This document shows positions 1 to 8,105 of a stretch of DNA of 64,000 nucleotides, piece by piece (position 1 is the stretch's first letter; each line of letters opens with the position of its first letter). Location: the NCBI GenBank assembly GCA_965279165.1, contig OZ257140.1:496001-560000 (forward strand), given 5' to 3'. Origin of the DNA: JBAYIE01 sp965279165 (GTDB lineage: Bacteria; Bacteroidota; Bacteroidia; UKL13-3). Both the position numbers and the translations under genes were made by a program. The notes beneath the pieces are model-generated. The model did no database searches. It saw nothing but the letters and a program-made list of their open reading frames with translations, and was not told where the DNA came from.

Positions 1-301
1 TAAATGCAGACAAATCAGCAAGCATATATTGGGATTGCAGTTTAATTTCTTTTAAATTATCTAATGCTTGATTGGATTTTACAGACCAATCAAAATTGGT
101 GGTATCCTTACTTGTAACAAATTGCACCCAAAATTTTTGTGCACGCAAAATATGCTGTATGGTATTATCGATGCTGTTGAAACTGGATGGTATTTCCTTA
201 TACATTAACGCTTCATCCATGGTTAGTAACCAATCTGCAATTTTTGTATTTGCCCATGCATTATATCCGGCATAACTTCTAATTAAATTCTGTAATCCCA
301 T
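1..301 (-). CDS. DinB-family protein, C-terminus cut by window edge
   Basis: The reverse strand is open from an ATG at 301 to the left edge (about 100 codons) and reads MGLQNLIRSYAGYNAWANTK and onward. The opening, with 'YNAWAN' followed by a short helix and later 'HILRAQKFW', is the pattern of DinB/YfiT four-helix proteins, where a His at the end of helix 2 belongs to the metal triad. These are small, often thiol- or stress-related putative metal-dependent enzymes with poorly known substrates. The remaining metal-binding His residues would lie beyond the edge. It is the first of several small soluble genes on this strand. Confidence 0.72.
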   Translation of the reverse strand, partial: MGLQNLIRSYAGYNAWANTKIADWLLTMDEALMYKEIPSSFNSIDNTIQHILRAQKFWVQFVTSKDTTNFDWSVKSNQALDNLKEIKLQSQYMLADLSAF

Positions 302-390
302 AAAGTTTCAAATTGCTGTAAGTGAATAAATAAAGGTTATTGAAACGAACAAAGAAAGATTTAAGTGCTTATTCGGATTTTTCCTTGAAA

Positions 391-807
391 TTACTTTTCG
401 GATTCGACATAAGCTTTAAAATTATCTAAAATAGATTGCCAGCCTCCTTGTTGCATCTCTACCGGATTTTCGTCTTCCGGATCAAATGTTTCGATTACCC
501 TGGTATTGTTTCCTTCCCTTGAAAATAGAATTTCAACTTTTCTTCCGTCTTCCATAACATAGGCGATAATTTCTAACTGTATTACCTTGGTATATACACC
601 TCCGAAATCAAATCCAAAACTACCATCTTTTGCTTCCATACGCGTAGTAAATGTTCCGCCAATCCGGAGATCGTTTTCTGCTTTAGGTGCACACCAGTCG
701 GAAGACGCAAAACACCATTGGGTTATATGAGAAGGGTTGGTCCAGTATTCCCAAACATTTTCAATAGGACTATCAATAACGGCGCTAACAGTAATCGGGT
801 TTTTCAT
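391..807 (-). CDS. SRPBCC/AHSA1 domain protein
   Basis: A 138-residue protein with the features of the START-like AHSA1 (activator of Hsp90 ATPase homologue 1-like) family: an N-terminal strand 'PITVSAVIDSPIENVWEYWT', a following 'ITQWCFASSDWCAPKAENDLR' segment, a central 'GGTFTTRMEAKDGSFGFDFGG' sheet, and the C-terminal helix beginning 'GGWQSILDNFKAYVE' that closes the hydrophobic pocket. The length is normal for the family. In bacteria these are usually of unknown ligand. It stands alone, 104 bases upstream of the next gene on the same strand, so it is probably monocistronic. The domain call is firm; the function is not known. Confidence 0.88.
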   Translation of the reverse strand: MKNPITVSAVIDSPIENVWEYWTNPSHITQWCFASSDWCAPKAENDLRIGGTFTTRMEAKDGSFGFDFGGVYTKVIQLEIIAYVMEDGRKVEILFSREGNNTRVIETFDPEDENPVEMQQGGWQSILDNFKAYVESEK

Positions 808-911
808 ACTTAAGTTTTTTTGTTGAATTATAAATCGTTTAAAAAATGTGGTAAATCAGGAATAAGCAATTCTAATCGAATTTAATGTTAAATGGAGAAA
901 TACAAAGGGAT

Positions 912-1208
912 TCATGGTTCATGCTTACTAAATGTCAAACCGGCCTCACTTAATGCCTTCTGCATGGTAGGCAAGGATGCTTTTCCTACACCGTGCCAAC
1001 TCAATACTACTTTTTGACTACACCCTGCAAGTTGTTCAACCGTATTGATTCCATGAGCCTCTAAAGCCCTACGGGCAGGGGCATAAAACAAGGTTAAAAA
1101 TTCAGTTTCCGGTTTATGCTGCGCTTCACAAATAGGGCAAACCGGGCAATCACTGGTTTTTAAATAATGATGCCCCTTTTTACATGTGCGCTGGTGTTTA
1201 ACAGACAT
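912..1208 (-). CDS. zinc-ribbon protein with RNA polymerase alpha-CTD-like helix-hairpin-helix
   Basis: A 98-residue protein. The N-terminus (residues about 8-30) carries CKKGH, CPVC and PICE, a four-Cys zinc-ribbon pattern. The rest, from 'FLTLFYAPARRALEAHGI' through 'VEQLAGCSQKVVLSWHGVG' to 'LPTMQKALSEAGLTF', matches the double helix-hairpin-helix fold of the alpha-CTD of RNA polymerase, which binds UP-element DNA. Small proteins of this composition occur across Bacteroidota and are annotated as alpha-CTD-containing proteins; their job has not been established to my knowledge. A DNA- or RNA-binding regulator is an inference from the fold only. Confidence 0.8.
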   Translation of the reverse strand: MSVKHQRTCKKGHHYLKTSDCPVCPICEAQHKPETEFLTLFYAPARRALEAHGINTVEQLAGCSQKVVLSWHGVGKASLPTMQKALSEAGLTFSKHEP

Positions 1209-1264
1209 TTACCAAATATCGTAAATCACTTCACCTTTTCAAGTAGATCACCAAAATAATACTG

Positions 1265-1966
1265 TTATTTTCTACCCCAATTAAAACCCATACTAAGGGT
1301 TGGCATTACAAGTGAAGCTGCATAAAATTTGCTGTTATAATTATCTTCGGTATCCAACCACCAATAATAAGATAGCAAACGATTCAGTTTAAAAGAAAGA
1401 GACCAGTTTTTATGAAAAGTATATTGAGCATCAAAAGCTAAATCGAATCCATTTTGAAGTGTCAAAGACATTCGTGGATCAGTAGTTTGTGAAAATCCCG
1501 GAATAATCTGCAATTCTGAATCTCCGGATTGTATATATTGACCGCCGGAAAAAGCCGGACTAAAAAACAATTTATTTGGAATTAATTCAAAGCGGTATCC
1601 AACACCAAATTGGGAAGCCAAATATGTATAATGTATGGATTGATAGAAGATTCCGTATGAATTCATACTTGTCGGTCCCATTAATGTTCCATTGTAGTTG
1701 CCAACACCATAATCTATCGAAACAAGTAAAAACCAATTGGAGTCGAGATATTCGCGAATACCGGCAAACACTCCGATTTGTGAAAGATTTAATTTTTCCA
1801 GTAGAATTAAATCCGAATAACCTGACCATACGTCCGGTTCTGTGCGCAATTGTGAAAACATACCCGAATACGAAACCCCAATTTGGATCTCATGTTGTTT
1901 TATTTTCTGTGCGCAAACATGCATGCTAAAAATTAGAACCATGATTAACGGACTATAATATTTCAT
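1265..1966 (-). CDS. outer-membrane beta-barrel protein, function unknown
   Basis: I place the start at the internal ATG at 1966, because MKYYSPLIMVLIFSMHVCAQ then forms a clean signal peptide ending in A-Q; the longer frame up to 2035 only reads through a palindromic repeat. The mature part (about 214 residues) alternates polar and aromatic residues and ends in 'TLSMGFNWGRK', with segments such as 'FAGIREYLDSNWFLLVSIDYGVG' and 'QFGVGYRFELIPNKLFFSPAFSG', typical of 8- to 10-stranded outer-membrane barrels. The codons for the signal-peptide core fall in one arm of the 115-bp element at 1931-2047, which is unusual (see findings). No specific transport or binding role can be read. Confidence 0.72.
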   Translation of the reverse strand: MKYYSPLIMVLIFSMHVCAQKIKQHEIQIGVSYSGMFSQLRTEPDVWSGYSDLILLEKLNLSQIGVFAGIREYLDSNWFLLVSIDYGVGNYNGTLMGPTSMNSYGIFYQSIHYTYLASQFGVGYRFELIPNKLFFSPAFSGGQYIQSGDSELQIIPGFSQTTDPRMSLTLQNGFDLAFDAQYTFHKNWSLSFKLNRLLSYYWWLDTEDNYNSKFYAASLVMPTLSMGFNWGRK

Positions 1967-2047
1967 AGGCAGTTTTCTCGGAATAAAGGATCTATGAAAC
2001 CCTCGTATTTCCTTTAACCGAAGTCCGTTAATCATTAGGTTCTAATA
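1931..2047. repeat. palindromic MITE-like element, copy 1
   Basis: A 117-base segment with imperfect terminal inverted repeats of about 22 bases (1932-1953 and 2023-2046), built around ATTAGAACC and ATTAACGGAC. Copy 2 is at 2401-2512; homology ends at the same bases on both sides in the two copies. An inner inverted repeat TTTCATAG/CTATGAAA also lies in this copy. It carries the start codon and first codons of the outer-membrane gene on the minus strand. No transposase is in the window, so a non-autonomous element is an inference. Confidence 0.7.
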
Positions 2048-2400
2048 TTGTACATGTTGGTATATCCATAAAGCTTTCGTTTTCATGGAGCATGCCTCTT
2101 TCTAAACTATTTTTTAAGGTATCGAAAAATCGATTTGCATTTTTCATAGGTGAAGTTTTCATTTTAATTACAAATACTAGACTAGTTGTTTCTTGGCCAA
2201 ATTGTAAACCAAATTTAATACCCTCAAATCACTTTTATTGTCCCCCAAAAGGGACAATTTATTTTTTTTTTAAAAAATAACTTTTCGCACATCTTATGAT
2301 TTTATTAAAAAATATTATCCGCTAAATAGGCCTCGTCTATGGCCTGGTGGGATGCGTAATTCTACCATTCAACATAAAAAGAACCTACTTCAACCCTCGA
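2048..2400. other. intergenic spacer between the two palindromic elements
   Basis: About 350 AT-rich bases with no credible gene. A plus-strand frame at 2092-2280 runs through a perfect terminator hairpin and has no recognisable protein. The spacer holds that orphan terminator (2237-2271) and otherwise nothing that I can identify. Confidence 0.5.
2237..2271 (+). terminator. orphan rho-independent terminator
   Basis: ATTGTCCC (2237-2244), loop CCAAAA, GGGACAAT (2251-2258), followed by TTATTTTTTTTTT. The stem is perfect and the T tract lies on the plus side, so it would stop plus-strand transcripts. There is no plus-strand protein gene upstream within the window, which leaves a small RNA in 2050-2270 or a relic as explanations. 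Confidence 0.65.
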
Positions 2401-2512
2401 AATTAGAACTTAGATTAACGGACAGAAATGTTTCATAGGCAATATTGGCAAAGAAGCATGAACCCTTCCATATACTTTACCATCTGTCCGTTAATCATCG
2501 CGTTCTAATATT
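2401..2512. repeat. palindromic MITE-like element, copy 2
   Basis: Second copy of the element at 1931-2047, with arms at 2402-2423 and about 2486-2512 and the same inner sequence TTTCATAGGCA. On the minus strand it holds an ATG followed by seven codons homologous to the start of the 1265-1966 gene, then TAA. Its right end contains the stop codon (2505-2507) of the beta-propeller gene. Divergence from copy 1 is substantial in the loop but low in the arms. Confidence 0.7.
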
Positions 2513-3758
2513 TTACTTCGGGTGGGAGTTTGAAGCAATTGGCAAACTGGTTATCTGCAACATAATAATATCCCAAAGTTTCATTAACTGCAATGCCGGT
2601 GGTCATTGAATGACCAGGTGACATTAACTTTTTATTATAAACAACCTTCCCATCGTTCACATCAAAAACCAATAAGCATTTACCTTGTGTACTGAATAAA
2701 TAATTTTTAAACATTCCTGAATCATTAAATCCATAATTTAAAAACTCGCCTCCATCAAGTGCTACATGTTGTTTCCAAATAATCTGACCTGAACTTTTAT
2801 CATAACATGTTACCGGTTGATCACCATTACAGAGGATCATTATCTTATTTTGATATTCGTGCATGGCTACACCAAAATCCGGCAAGGTGGTTTCCCAAAC
2901 CAATGAACCATCTGAGACATTAAATGACGAGATATAATACTTGTTTCCCAATTCAGCAAAACTGAATATCCTTCCTTCTGAAATGATGATTTTATTTACC
3001 GAAAAGTAACTATACTTATGAATATAACTTTTTGTCCACTCATACTTGTTTTTTGTCAAGTTATAGGCACATAACAAAGTTGGACCCACATTTTTACCTG
3101 CACATATCAAAGAAAAAATTAATAATTCATCTCCATTAGTATTTTTTGTGAATCCGACAGAACCATCACTCAATTTGTCATAAACTAATGTTGAATCAAA
3201 ATAGGTAAATATTAATTTCCAATCTTGTTTATCATGCTTAGTTCTAAACATATAAAAAGTATTTCTACCAATTTCTCCTGTAAAACCATGATATATATAT
3301 CCACTAAAACCAGTATAAATAAAAGGACTACCATACATCGTATCAATCCAATGTTTCCATTGAGTTGTTCCAGAAGTCATGTTTAAAGAATATGTAGCAT
3401 TATTTTTACAAAGGATTAAAGAGAAATTGTAGATTGCATTTCTATTACCTGTAAATATTTGTTCATCTCTAAGATAGTCACTCCACTCCCATTTTACTTT
3501 TCCAGTTTTAAAATCATATAATCTAAAAACTTCCCTCGGTGAAGCTCCCCAACTACTCATTATTACATCATTACTTGGTGTTATTATTGGACGTATACTA
3601 TATGAATATTGAGAATTAATATTAAAAGCCACTTTCCAATTATTAATCATATTGGTAGAATCAGTTACTATAACCTTATTTGCATTACTTTCCTTTTTAC
3701 AATTATTATTCAATGCGAGGAAAACAAATGAGCTTAAAAACAAAAGACCATTCTTCAT
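2505..3758 (-). CDS. secreted PQQ-like beta-propeller protein
   Basis: A 417-residue protein with an N-terminal hydrophobic segment (MKNGLLFLSSFVFLALNNNC) and a Cys at 20 that could be a lipid-attachment site, although the preceding LNNN is a poor lipobox. The body has repeated blades of the PQQ/WD40-like type: 'RLYDFKTGKVKWEWS', 'LNMTSGTTQWKHW', 'FNVSDGSLVWETTLP', 'YDKSSGQIIWKQHV', 'FDVNDGKVVYNKK'. Each has the pattern D-x-(S/T)-G-x-x-x-W seen in BamB-like and quinoprotein-like propellers, without evidence for PQQ binding. It is the last gene of a three-gene unit, one base after the hydrolase gene. The DNA is more AT-rich than its neighbours. The stop codon lies inside a palindromic element, so the C-terminus may have been trimmed. 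Confidence 0.8.
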   Translation of the reverse strand: MKNGLLFLSSFVFLALNNNCKKESNANKVIVTDSTNMINNWKVAFNINSQYSYSIRPIITPSNDVIMSSWGASPREVFRLYDFKTGKVKWEWSDYLRDEQIFTGNRNAIYNFSLILCKNNATYSLNMTSGTTQWKHWIDTMYGSPFIYTGFSGYIYHGFTGEIGRNTFYMFRTKHDKQDWKLIFTYFDSTLVYDKLSDGSVGFTKNTNGDELLIFSLICAGKNVGPTLLCAYNLTKNKYEWTKSYIHKYSYFSVNKIIISEGRIFSFAELGNKYYISSFNVSDGSLVWETTLPDFGVAMHEYQNKIMILCNGDQPVTCYDKSSGQIIWKQHVALDGGEFLNYGFNDSGMFKNYLFSTQGKCLLVFDVNDGKVVYNKKLMSPGHSMTTGIAVNETLGYYYVADNQFANCFKLPPEVKY

Positions 3759-3759
3759 A

Positions 3760-5622
3760 TTATCTAGGGTTTATTCTAAAAAACTGACCATGAAATCCTT
3801 CATATAAATTACTTAATTCATCTTTTGTTTTACTACTATTCAACATCTGTGAATGATTCATATCTTTCAAACGTACAATCTTATACGTATTTTTTATGTC
3901 CCCTTTTTGGGACAAAATTGGTTCACCGGCAGATTCCGCCAAAACAACCCCATCACTTGGTAGATATTTATAAACAAGGGTATAGTAATTCATCTTACTT
4001 TCATAATGATCACAGGTCTTTTGTTTTCCATCTATTTGTTTAGTATATCGATATGTTAAGGATGATGTAGGACATAATTCGGGACCACTTACATAAGTGG
4101 AAGAAAATGTCCTGTTAATAATCGGCAAGTCCATTCCTCCATAACATATTTCATATACAAGTTCTTTACAGTAATTATCTACATGATCTACATACTTGGC
4201 GCCTAAAATATCGGCTTGGTAATAATCATTGGCATTTACAAGCCATGTAAAAGCATTAAAGTTTGCGTTCATGGACCGTTTATGTGCCCCCATTTGCAAC
4301 TCTTTATTTGCTATGCATTGAGCAATTTTAACAGCCGCAACAACTGCTCCAACACCTGGTGTAACAATTATTTTATAATAATGGTTTACAACCAAAAATA
4401 AACACCTCACGTTGTCCCATTCATGGTATCTTCTTTGATGATAATTATAAGTACCTTGAAATTCATTAATCATGCCGGTAATTTTTCCAATCAACTCCTC
4501 ATCCGGATCATAATTAAAAATTAACTGGTTATTAGATAAGGCATCCTCTCCCAAATGTTGCATGCTCGACATATAACGCCAAAGTACCGGTTCTTCTTCT
4601 ATCCCATAAAACTGAACAATCGGGACATCTAATTTATGTTGTGCCAGACCCGGAATTAGTTTGTATCCTGAGCCATCCTTTTCTACCCTTCCTTTAATAT
4701 ATTCTGCATTAAAATAATAATCTTTGGTAGTACGCTTTTCGAAATTATCCAATACCAAAGGAACAATTGCATTCGAAAAGAACTTGCAAGTTCCACCTAC
4801 AACTGACTTTAAAAGTTTGTCGTTTACCAATAAATTCGTTAAAAAATTTTGCTTTACAATATTATCCACGATTGGTCCGCCTAAACTATTACATGCTTCA
4901 TTCAAAAATGGTATGGCCCTATTACCCATATCCGATCTCGTGTTATTTAATATTTTTGCACCACCATGTGGCGTCCCAAATGTTACCAAGCCATGCACAT
5001 AGTTAGGATAACTAGCAGGACTCAATTCCATATCGCGTATCCAATCCCTGGCTACAATTCCACCCTGGCTATGAGCTATAATAAAATCCTTATCGGTATG
5101 CGTCATGTTGATATTTGCTGCATTGGATGCCATATCCATGGTTGCCAAATCAATACCAAAATCTTCTGTATACGCCTGGGTCCCGTTTCCTCTTCCACCA
5201 AAATTATGCGAATTGGCTTTTCGAGCAGGAAATCCAATCGAAGGCATTCCATATTGGGTTAAATCAGCCGGTATTTTCCAAGTATTGGTATTCCCATTCA
5301 ATCCATGAATCCAATAGATATTAACGTCTCCATCGGCCTTTGAATAAATCGGATGTATGGAGTCGCCTGTAATAAAACCACTCGGCAACTCGTCTAATCC
5401 TTCATAAGGAATTTCGTTAGAAAAATTAACGTGACCTAATCCTACCCGATCACAATTATCATCGTCAGGAAAATTATTCAGATGCATCTGATGAATATCC
5501 ATTTGATACTGCACCGAATCTCCTAACGAATAAGGAGAACCTGGTATTTGTTGTGCTAATATTTCGAGATGACCCAGTAGAATTGAAACCAACCCTACAA
5601 AAGCTATTTTGTATGTTTTCAT
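3760..5622 (-). CDS. secreted alpha/beta hydrolase, lipase-like
   Basis: A 620-residue protein with a signal peptide (residues 1-24, ending ILAQ). An oxyanion-hole motif 'YWIHGLNG' is near residue 103-110 and a nucleophile elbow 'IIAHSQGGIVARDW' has its Ser at 185, followed by 'LVTFGTPHGGA'. This is the arrangement of PGAP1/EstA-like lipases and esterases, in which the T-P-H-G-G segment is typical. The likely acid and His are not certain; 'RLKDMNHSQML' near the C-terminus could supply the His. The C-terminal 250 residues are not recognised. It sits between a sorting-domain protein (10 bases upstream) and a beta-propeller protein (1 base downstream), so the three are probably co-expressed and exported together. 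Substrate unknown. Confidence 0.82.
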   Translation of the reverse strand: MKTYKIAFVGLVSILLGHLEILAQQIPGSPYSLGDSVQYQMDIHQMHLNNFPDDDNCDRVGLGHVNFSNEIPYEGLDELPSGFITGDSIHPIYSKADGDVNIYWIHGLNGNTNTWKIPADLTQYGMPSIGFPARKANSHNFGGRGNGTQAYTEDFGIDLATMDMASNAANINMTHTDKDFIIAHSQGGIVARDWIRDMELSPASYPNYVHGLVTFGTPHGGAKILNNTRSDMGNRAIPFLNEACNSLGGPIVDNIVKQNFLTNLLVNDKLLKSVVGGTCKFFSNAIVPLVLDNFEKRTTKDYYFNAEYIKGRVEKDGSGYKLIPGLAQHKLDVPIVQFYGIEEEPVLWRYMSSMQHLGEDALSNNQLIFNYDPDEELIGKITGMINEFQGTYNYHQRRYHEWDNVRCLFLVVNHYYKIIVTPGVGAVVAAVKIAQCIANKELQMGAHKRSMNANFNAFTWLVNANDYYQADILGAKYVDHVDNYCKELVYEICYGGMDLPIINRTFSSTYVSGPELCPTSSLTYRYTKQIDGKQKTCDHYESKMNYYTLVYKYLPSDGVVLAESAGEPILSQKGDIKNTYKIVRLKDMNHSQMLNSSKTKDELSNLYEGFHGQFFRINPR

Positions 5623-5632
5623 AGTTATAGAT

Positions 5633-6664
5633 TTAATATTTAATAAAATGTTTAGTTAAAACCGAATTGGCTGTCTTTACACGTACCACATATTGTCCGG
5701 GTAAGAGCTCCGTCTTATTAATCTGAAAACTCTTTTGGGAAGGATACATAGGAACCGGAATAGTTTGGCCATTTAAAAGCCTTACAATCTCTATCCCCAA
5801 TAGTTGATTGCCTTCTGCGAGTTGTATTTCCAGGTTAAAATTGCCATCATTGGGATTGGGTGATAAGCTTATACTTTCCTCTTGTTGTAAGGCCTTCAGC
5901 ATTAAATTGCCAATATCGTTTACCTGATAATGATGAAAATGCCGGAGCGTAACTTCGGTAATACAAATACCTTTTTCGGAATGTTTGAATTTTTCTTGCT
6001 TTTCGATTGTTAGCAAAAATCCTTTGTTTTCGCCAAATGGAGCATAACCCAACGTTTCTATGTTTCTAATACCATCTTCATCGATCCATTCCTTTATGAT
6101 GGTTAAATTATTTCTATTATAGGTTGTTGTTAATTCATTTGTTTGTAATTTAAAAACCCCGGGTTCAAGTTTCTGAATGGTTATACCACTTTCCGAAAAA
6201 TTATCGGGGAAAGAATCAGACAACTGCGGAAACATTAATATACCGGGATGAAAACCATTGTCGATTATATCAAAACGCATTTGCTCTTCCTGCTTTATTT
6301 GTTCTTCGGTAAAAGGAACCGTTTTAAGCAACACACCATCCCTTCCCCAAATGCGCATTTCGTTATTTGAATAAGTAAATTTGTGTGATAAATTCATCCA
6401 TGCCTGTTCGTTGCTAATTGTATCAAGGATTACTTCCTCATACGAATGGTAATTGTTGTCGATGGATTTCGAAACCGACTTCTCTGTGAATCGAAAATTG
6501 TACTTAATCTTTTCAATCTCACTGATGCTATCGATCCAGTTGTTTTCAATGACCCCATAATTGTATTCAATCTCTTTATGAGATTCTTCGTACAAATGGG
6601 TTTGGGCTTGCATAAAAGCCGGACAGACTATCAATCCGACAAGTAGTTTTAGTGTTTTGTTCAT
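5633..6664 (-). CDS. secreted protein with type IX secretion sorting domain
   Basis: A 343-residue protein: signal peptide MNKTLKLLVGLIVCPAFMQA, a middle region without a recognised domain, and a C-terminal sorting domain of about 75 residues starting 'SLSPNPNDGNFNLEIQL' and ending 'LPGQYVVRVKTANSVLTKHFIKY'. The PNP-x-x-G-x-F opening and the G-x-Y-x-V-x-V...K-x-x-K ending define the type A CTD used by the type IX secretion system to move cargo across the outer membrane and anchor it. First gene of the unit with the lipase-like and beta-propeller genes. The middle region reads like a self-contained beta-rich domain; its function is not known. Confidence 0.85.
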   Translation of the reverse strand: MNKTLKLLVGLIVCPAFMQAQTHLYEESHKEIEYNYGVIENNWIDSISEIEKIKYNFRFTEKSVSKSIDNNYHSYEEVILDTISNEQAWMNLSHKFTYSNNEMRIWGRDGVLLKTVPFTEEQIKQEEQMRFDIIDNGFHPGILMFPQLSDSFPDNFSESGITIQKLEPGVFKLQTNELTTTYNRNNLTIIKEWIDEDGIRNIETLGYAPFGENKGFLLTIEKQEKFKHSEKGICITEVTLRHFHHYQVNDIGNLMLKALQQEESISLSPNPNDGNFNLEIQLAEGNQLLGIEIVRLLNGQTIPVPMYPSQKSFQINKTELLPGQYVVRVKTANSVLTKHFIKY

Positions 6665-6715
6665 AGTGTTAGAATTTTGAAAAACAAAGATTATGGAGAA
6701 TATTCCATTTGGTTA

Positions 6716-6745
6716 TTTGTTTTTTAAATGACATTATTATTTTTG
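6716..6745 (+). promoter_or_regulatory. promoter of the XRE regulator gene
   Basis: TTTG at 6716-6719, an 18-base spacer, then TATTTTTG at 6738-6745: a full match to the Bacteroidota sigma-70 type promoter (TTG ... TAnnTTTG). The ATG at 6770 follows after about 24 bases. Confidence 0.7.
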
Positions 6746-6769
6746 TGCATATATTATTCATTCTAGCTT

Positions 6770-7135
6770 ATGGAAAATAAATCAGTAGGAAACTATCTTA
6801 AAACTATCCGTATACAAAAAGGATACTCCGAAGAGTATATGAGTTTTAAATTGAATGTTAGCCAATCCACCATCAGTAATGTAGAGAACGGCAAAATCAA
6901 AATCGATATCGATCGCATCAATGAGTTTTGCTCGGTACTAGAAATTGATATTCTACAATTGATGCATCAACTTGCCGACATTCCACCGGAAAACAATCAT
7001 GTTGTAAATAAATCCGGATATAAACCAAACTATTACTCCATTATCGAAAAATTGGATTTGATTGCCGGCCATTTTCAAATACAAAACCAATTATTAGAAG
7101 AGTTATTGGATAACTACAAACAAACCAAAAAGTAA
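6770..7135 (+). CDS. XRE-family HTH transcriptional regulator
   Basis: A 121-residue protein. Residues about 8-62 form a helix-turn-helix of the XRE/Cro type: 'LKTIRIQKGYSEEYMSFKLNVSQSTISNVENGKIKID' with the recognition helix at SQSTISNVENG. The C-terminal tail (residues 75-121, 'NNHVVNKSGYKPNYYSIIEKLDLIAGHFQIQNQLLEELLDNYKQ') is a probable amphipathic or coiled-coil helix, perhaps for dimerisation. No sensor domain is visible. It has its own promoter and is divergent from the secreted-protein unit ending its transcription at 2505, so it could regulate that unit, its own gene, or a distant target. Confidence 0.85.
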   Translation: MENKSVGNYLKTIRIQKGYSEEYMSFKLNVSQSTISNVENGKIKIDIDRINEFCSVLEIDILQLMHQLADIPPENNHVVNKSGYKPNYYSIIEKLDLIAGHFQIQNQLLEELLDNYKQTKK

Positions 7136-7355
7136 GTTTTCAACTTTTTGTTTTTGCACTTTTAACAATCCAAGTTGATTGAAAAAATATTGGATATCCA
7201 TTGACCGTTTTTTTTAAACTTTCCATGCAATCGGGAATACTCCAATTTGGTGTGATCCCATTGTATAAAAATAAGAGAATTTAAAGGCGAAAGCCTCCAT
7301 AACGTTATTAAAACATGGCTTGTACGCCATAATTAACAATACTTACAAAAAGTGC

Positions 7356-7373
7356 ATAACATTTCCTTAACCT
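7356..7373 (+). promoter_or_regulatory. candidate Pho-box-like site upstream of the response regulator
   Basis: ATAACAT-ttcc-TTAACCT: two 7-base direct repeats with a 4-base spacer (11-base period), as in Pho boxes bound by PhoB/PhoP dimers. A near-identical site (GCATAACATTnnCTTAAC shared) is at 21276-21293 before the phosphate porin. An inverted repeat TTTAGTAA/TTACTAAA follows at 7374-7381 and 7409-7416. Confidence 0.5.
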
Positions 7374-7427
7374 TTTAGTAATATTGAAATAAGGGTATTT
7401 ACCGAATGTTACTAAATTTTTAAAACT

Positions 7428-8105
7428 ATGGAAAACGGATTTAAGGTGTTGGTGGTAGATGATGAGTTGGATATACTTGAATTTATTCAGTACAACCTGA
7501 AGAAAGAAGGATACCAGGTTTTTTTGGCTCAAAATGGACAAGAAGCCTTGAAAGAAGCACATAGAATTAAACCCGACTTGGTTTTACTGGATGTGATGAT
7601 GCCGGTGATGGATGGGATTGAAACCTGTAAACAATTGAAGGCTGATCCGCAATTATCCAAATCGTTCGTGGTGTTTTTAACTGCACGATCTGAAGAATAC
7701 TCCGAACTCGCCGGTTTTAATGCCGGTGCCGACGATTATATTTCCAAACCCATCAAACCAAGGGTTCTGTTAAGCAGAATCAATGCTATCCTGCGTCGCA
7801 AAAGCAAAGAAGTAATAGATACCAAACTTACTGTAGGCGATATTGTAATCGACAGAGAAACTTTTCTTGCTTATAAAAATGGCGCTAAAATTCAATTGGC
7901 CCGTAAAGAGTTTGAATTGCTTTATTTACTCGCAAGCAAGCCAGGCAAAGTATTTACCCGTGAAAATATATTAGAAAAGGTATGGGGCGACGAGGTTTTT
8001 GTGGTGGATCGCACCATCGATGTACATATTCGTAAACTTCGCGAAAAAATTGGGGATGAAATTATTGGCACCGTTAAAGGTGTAGGTTATAAATTTGAAG
8101 CATGA
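7428..8105 (+). CDS. PhoB/OmpR-type response regulator
   Basis: A 225-residue two-domain regulator. The receiver domain (residues 1-120) has the acidic pair D11-D12, the phospho-acceptor D55 in 'LVLLDVMMP', and a conserved Lys in 'YISKPIKP'. The C-terminal winged helix (about 130-225) contains 'LARKEFELLYLLASKPGKVFTREN' and 'VDVHIRKLREKI'-type elements typical of PhoB. Its stop overlaps the start of the histidine-kinase gene by 4 bases (ATGA), so the two are co-translated. The 290-base upstream region carries a candidate Pho box. Assignment to phosphate control rests on that site and on the kinase architecture, and is an inference. Confidence 0.85.
   Translation: MENGFKVLVVDDELDILEFIQYNLKKEGYQVFLAQNGQEALKEAHRIKPDLVLLDVMMPVMDGIETCKQLKADPQLSKSFVVFLTARSEEYSELAGFNAGADDYISKPIKPRVLLSRINAILRRKSKEVIDTKLTVGDIVIDRETFLAYKNGAKIQLARKEFELLYLLASKPGKVFTRENILEKVWGDEVFVVDRTIDVHIRKLREKIGDEIIGTVKGVGYKFEA

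Noticed and set aside
2092..2280. Plus-strand frame of 62 codons
   Set aside because: It runs through a perfect terminator hairpin and its T tract (ending F-F-F-K-K), lies between two palindromic elements and has no recognisable protein features.
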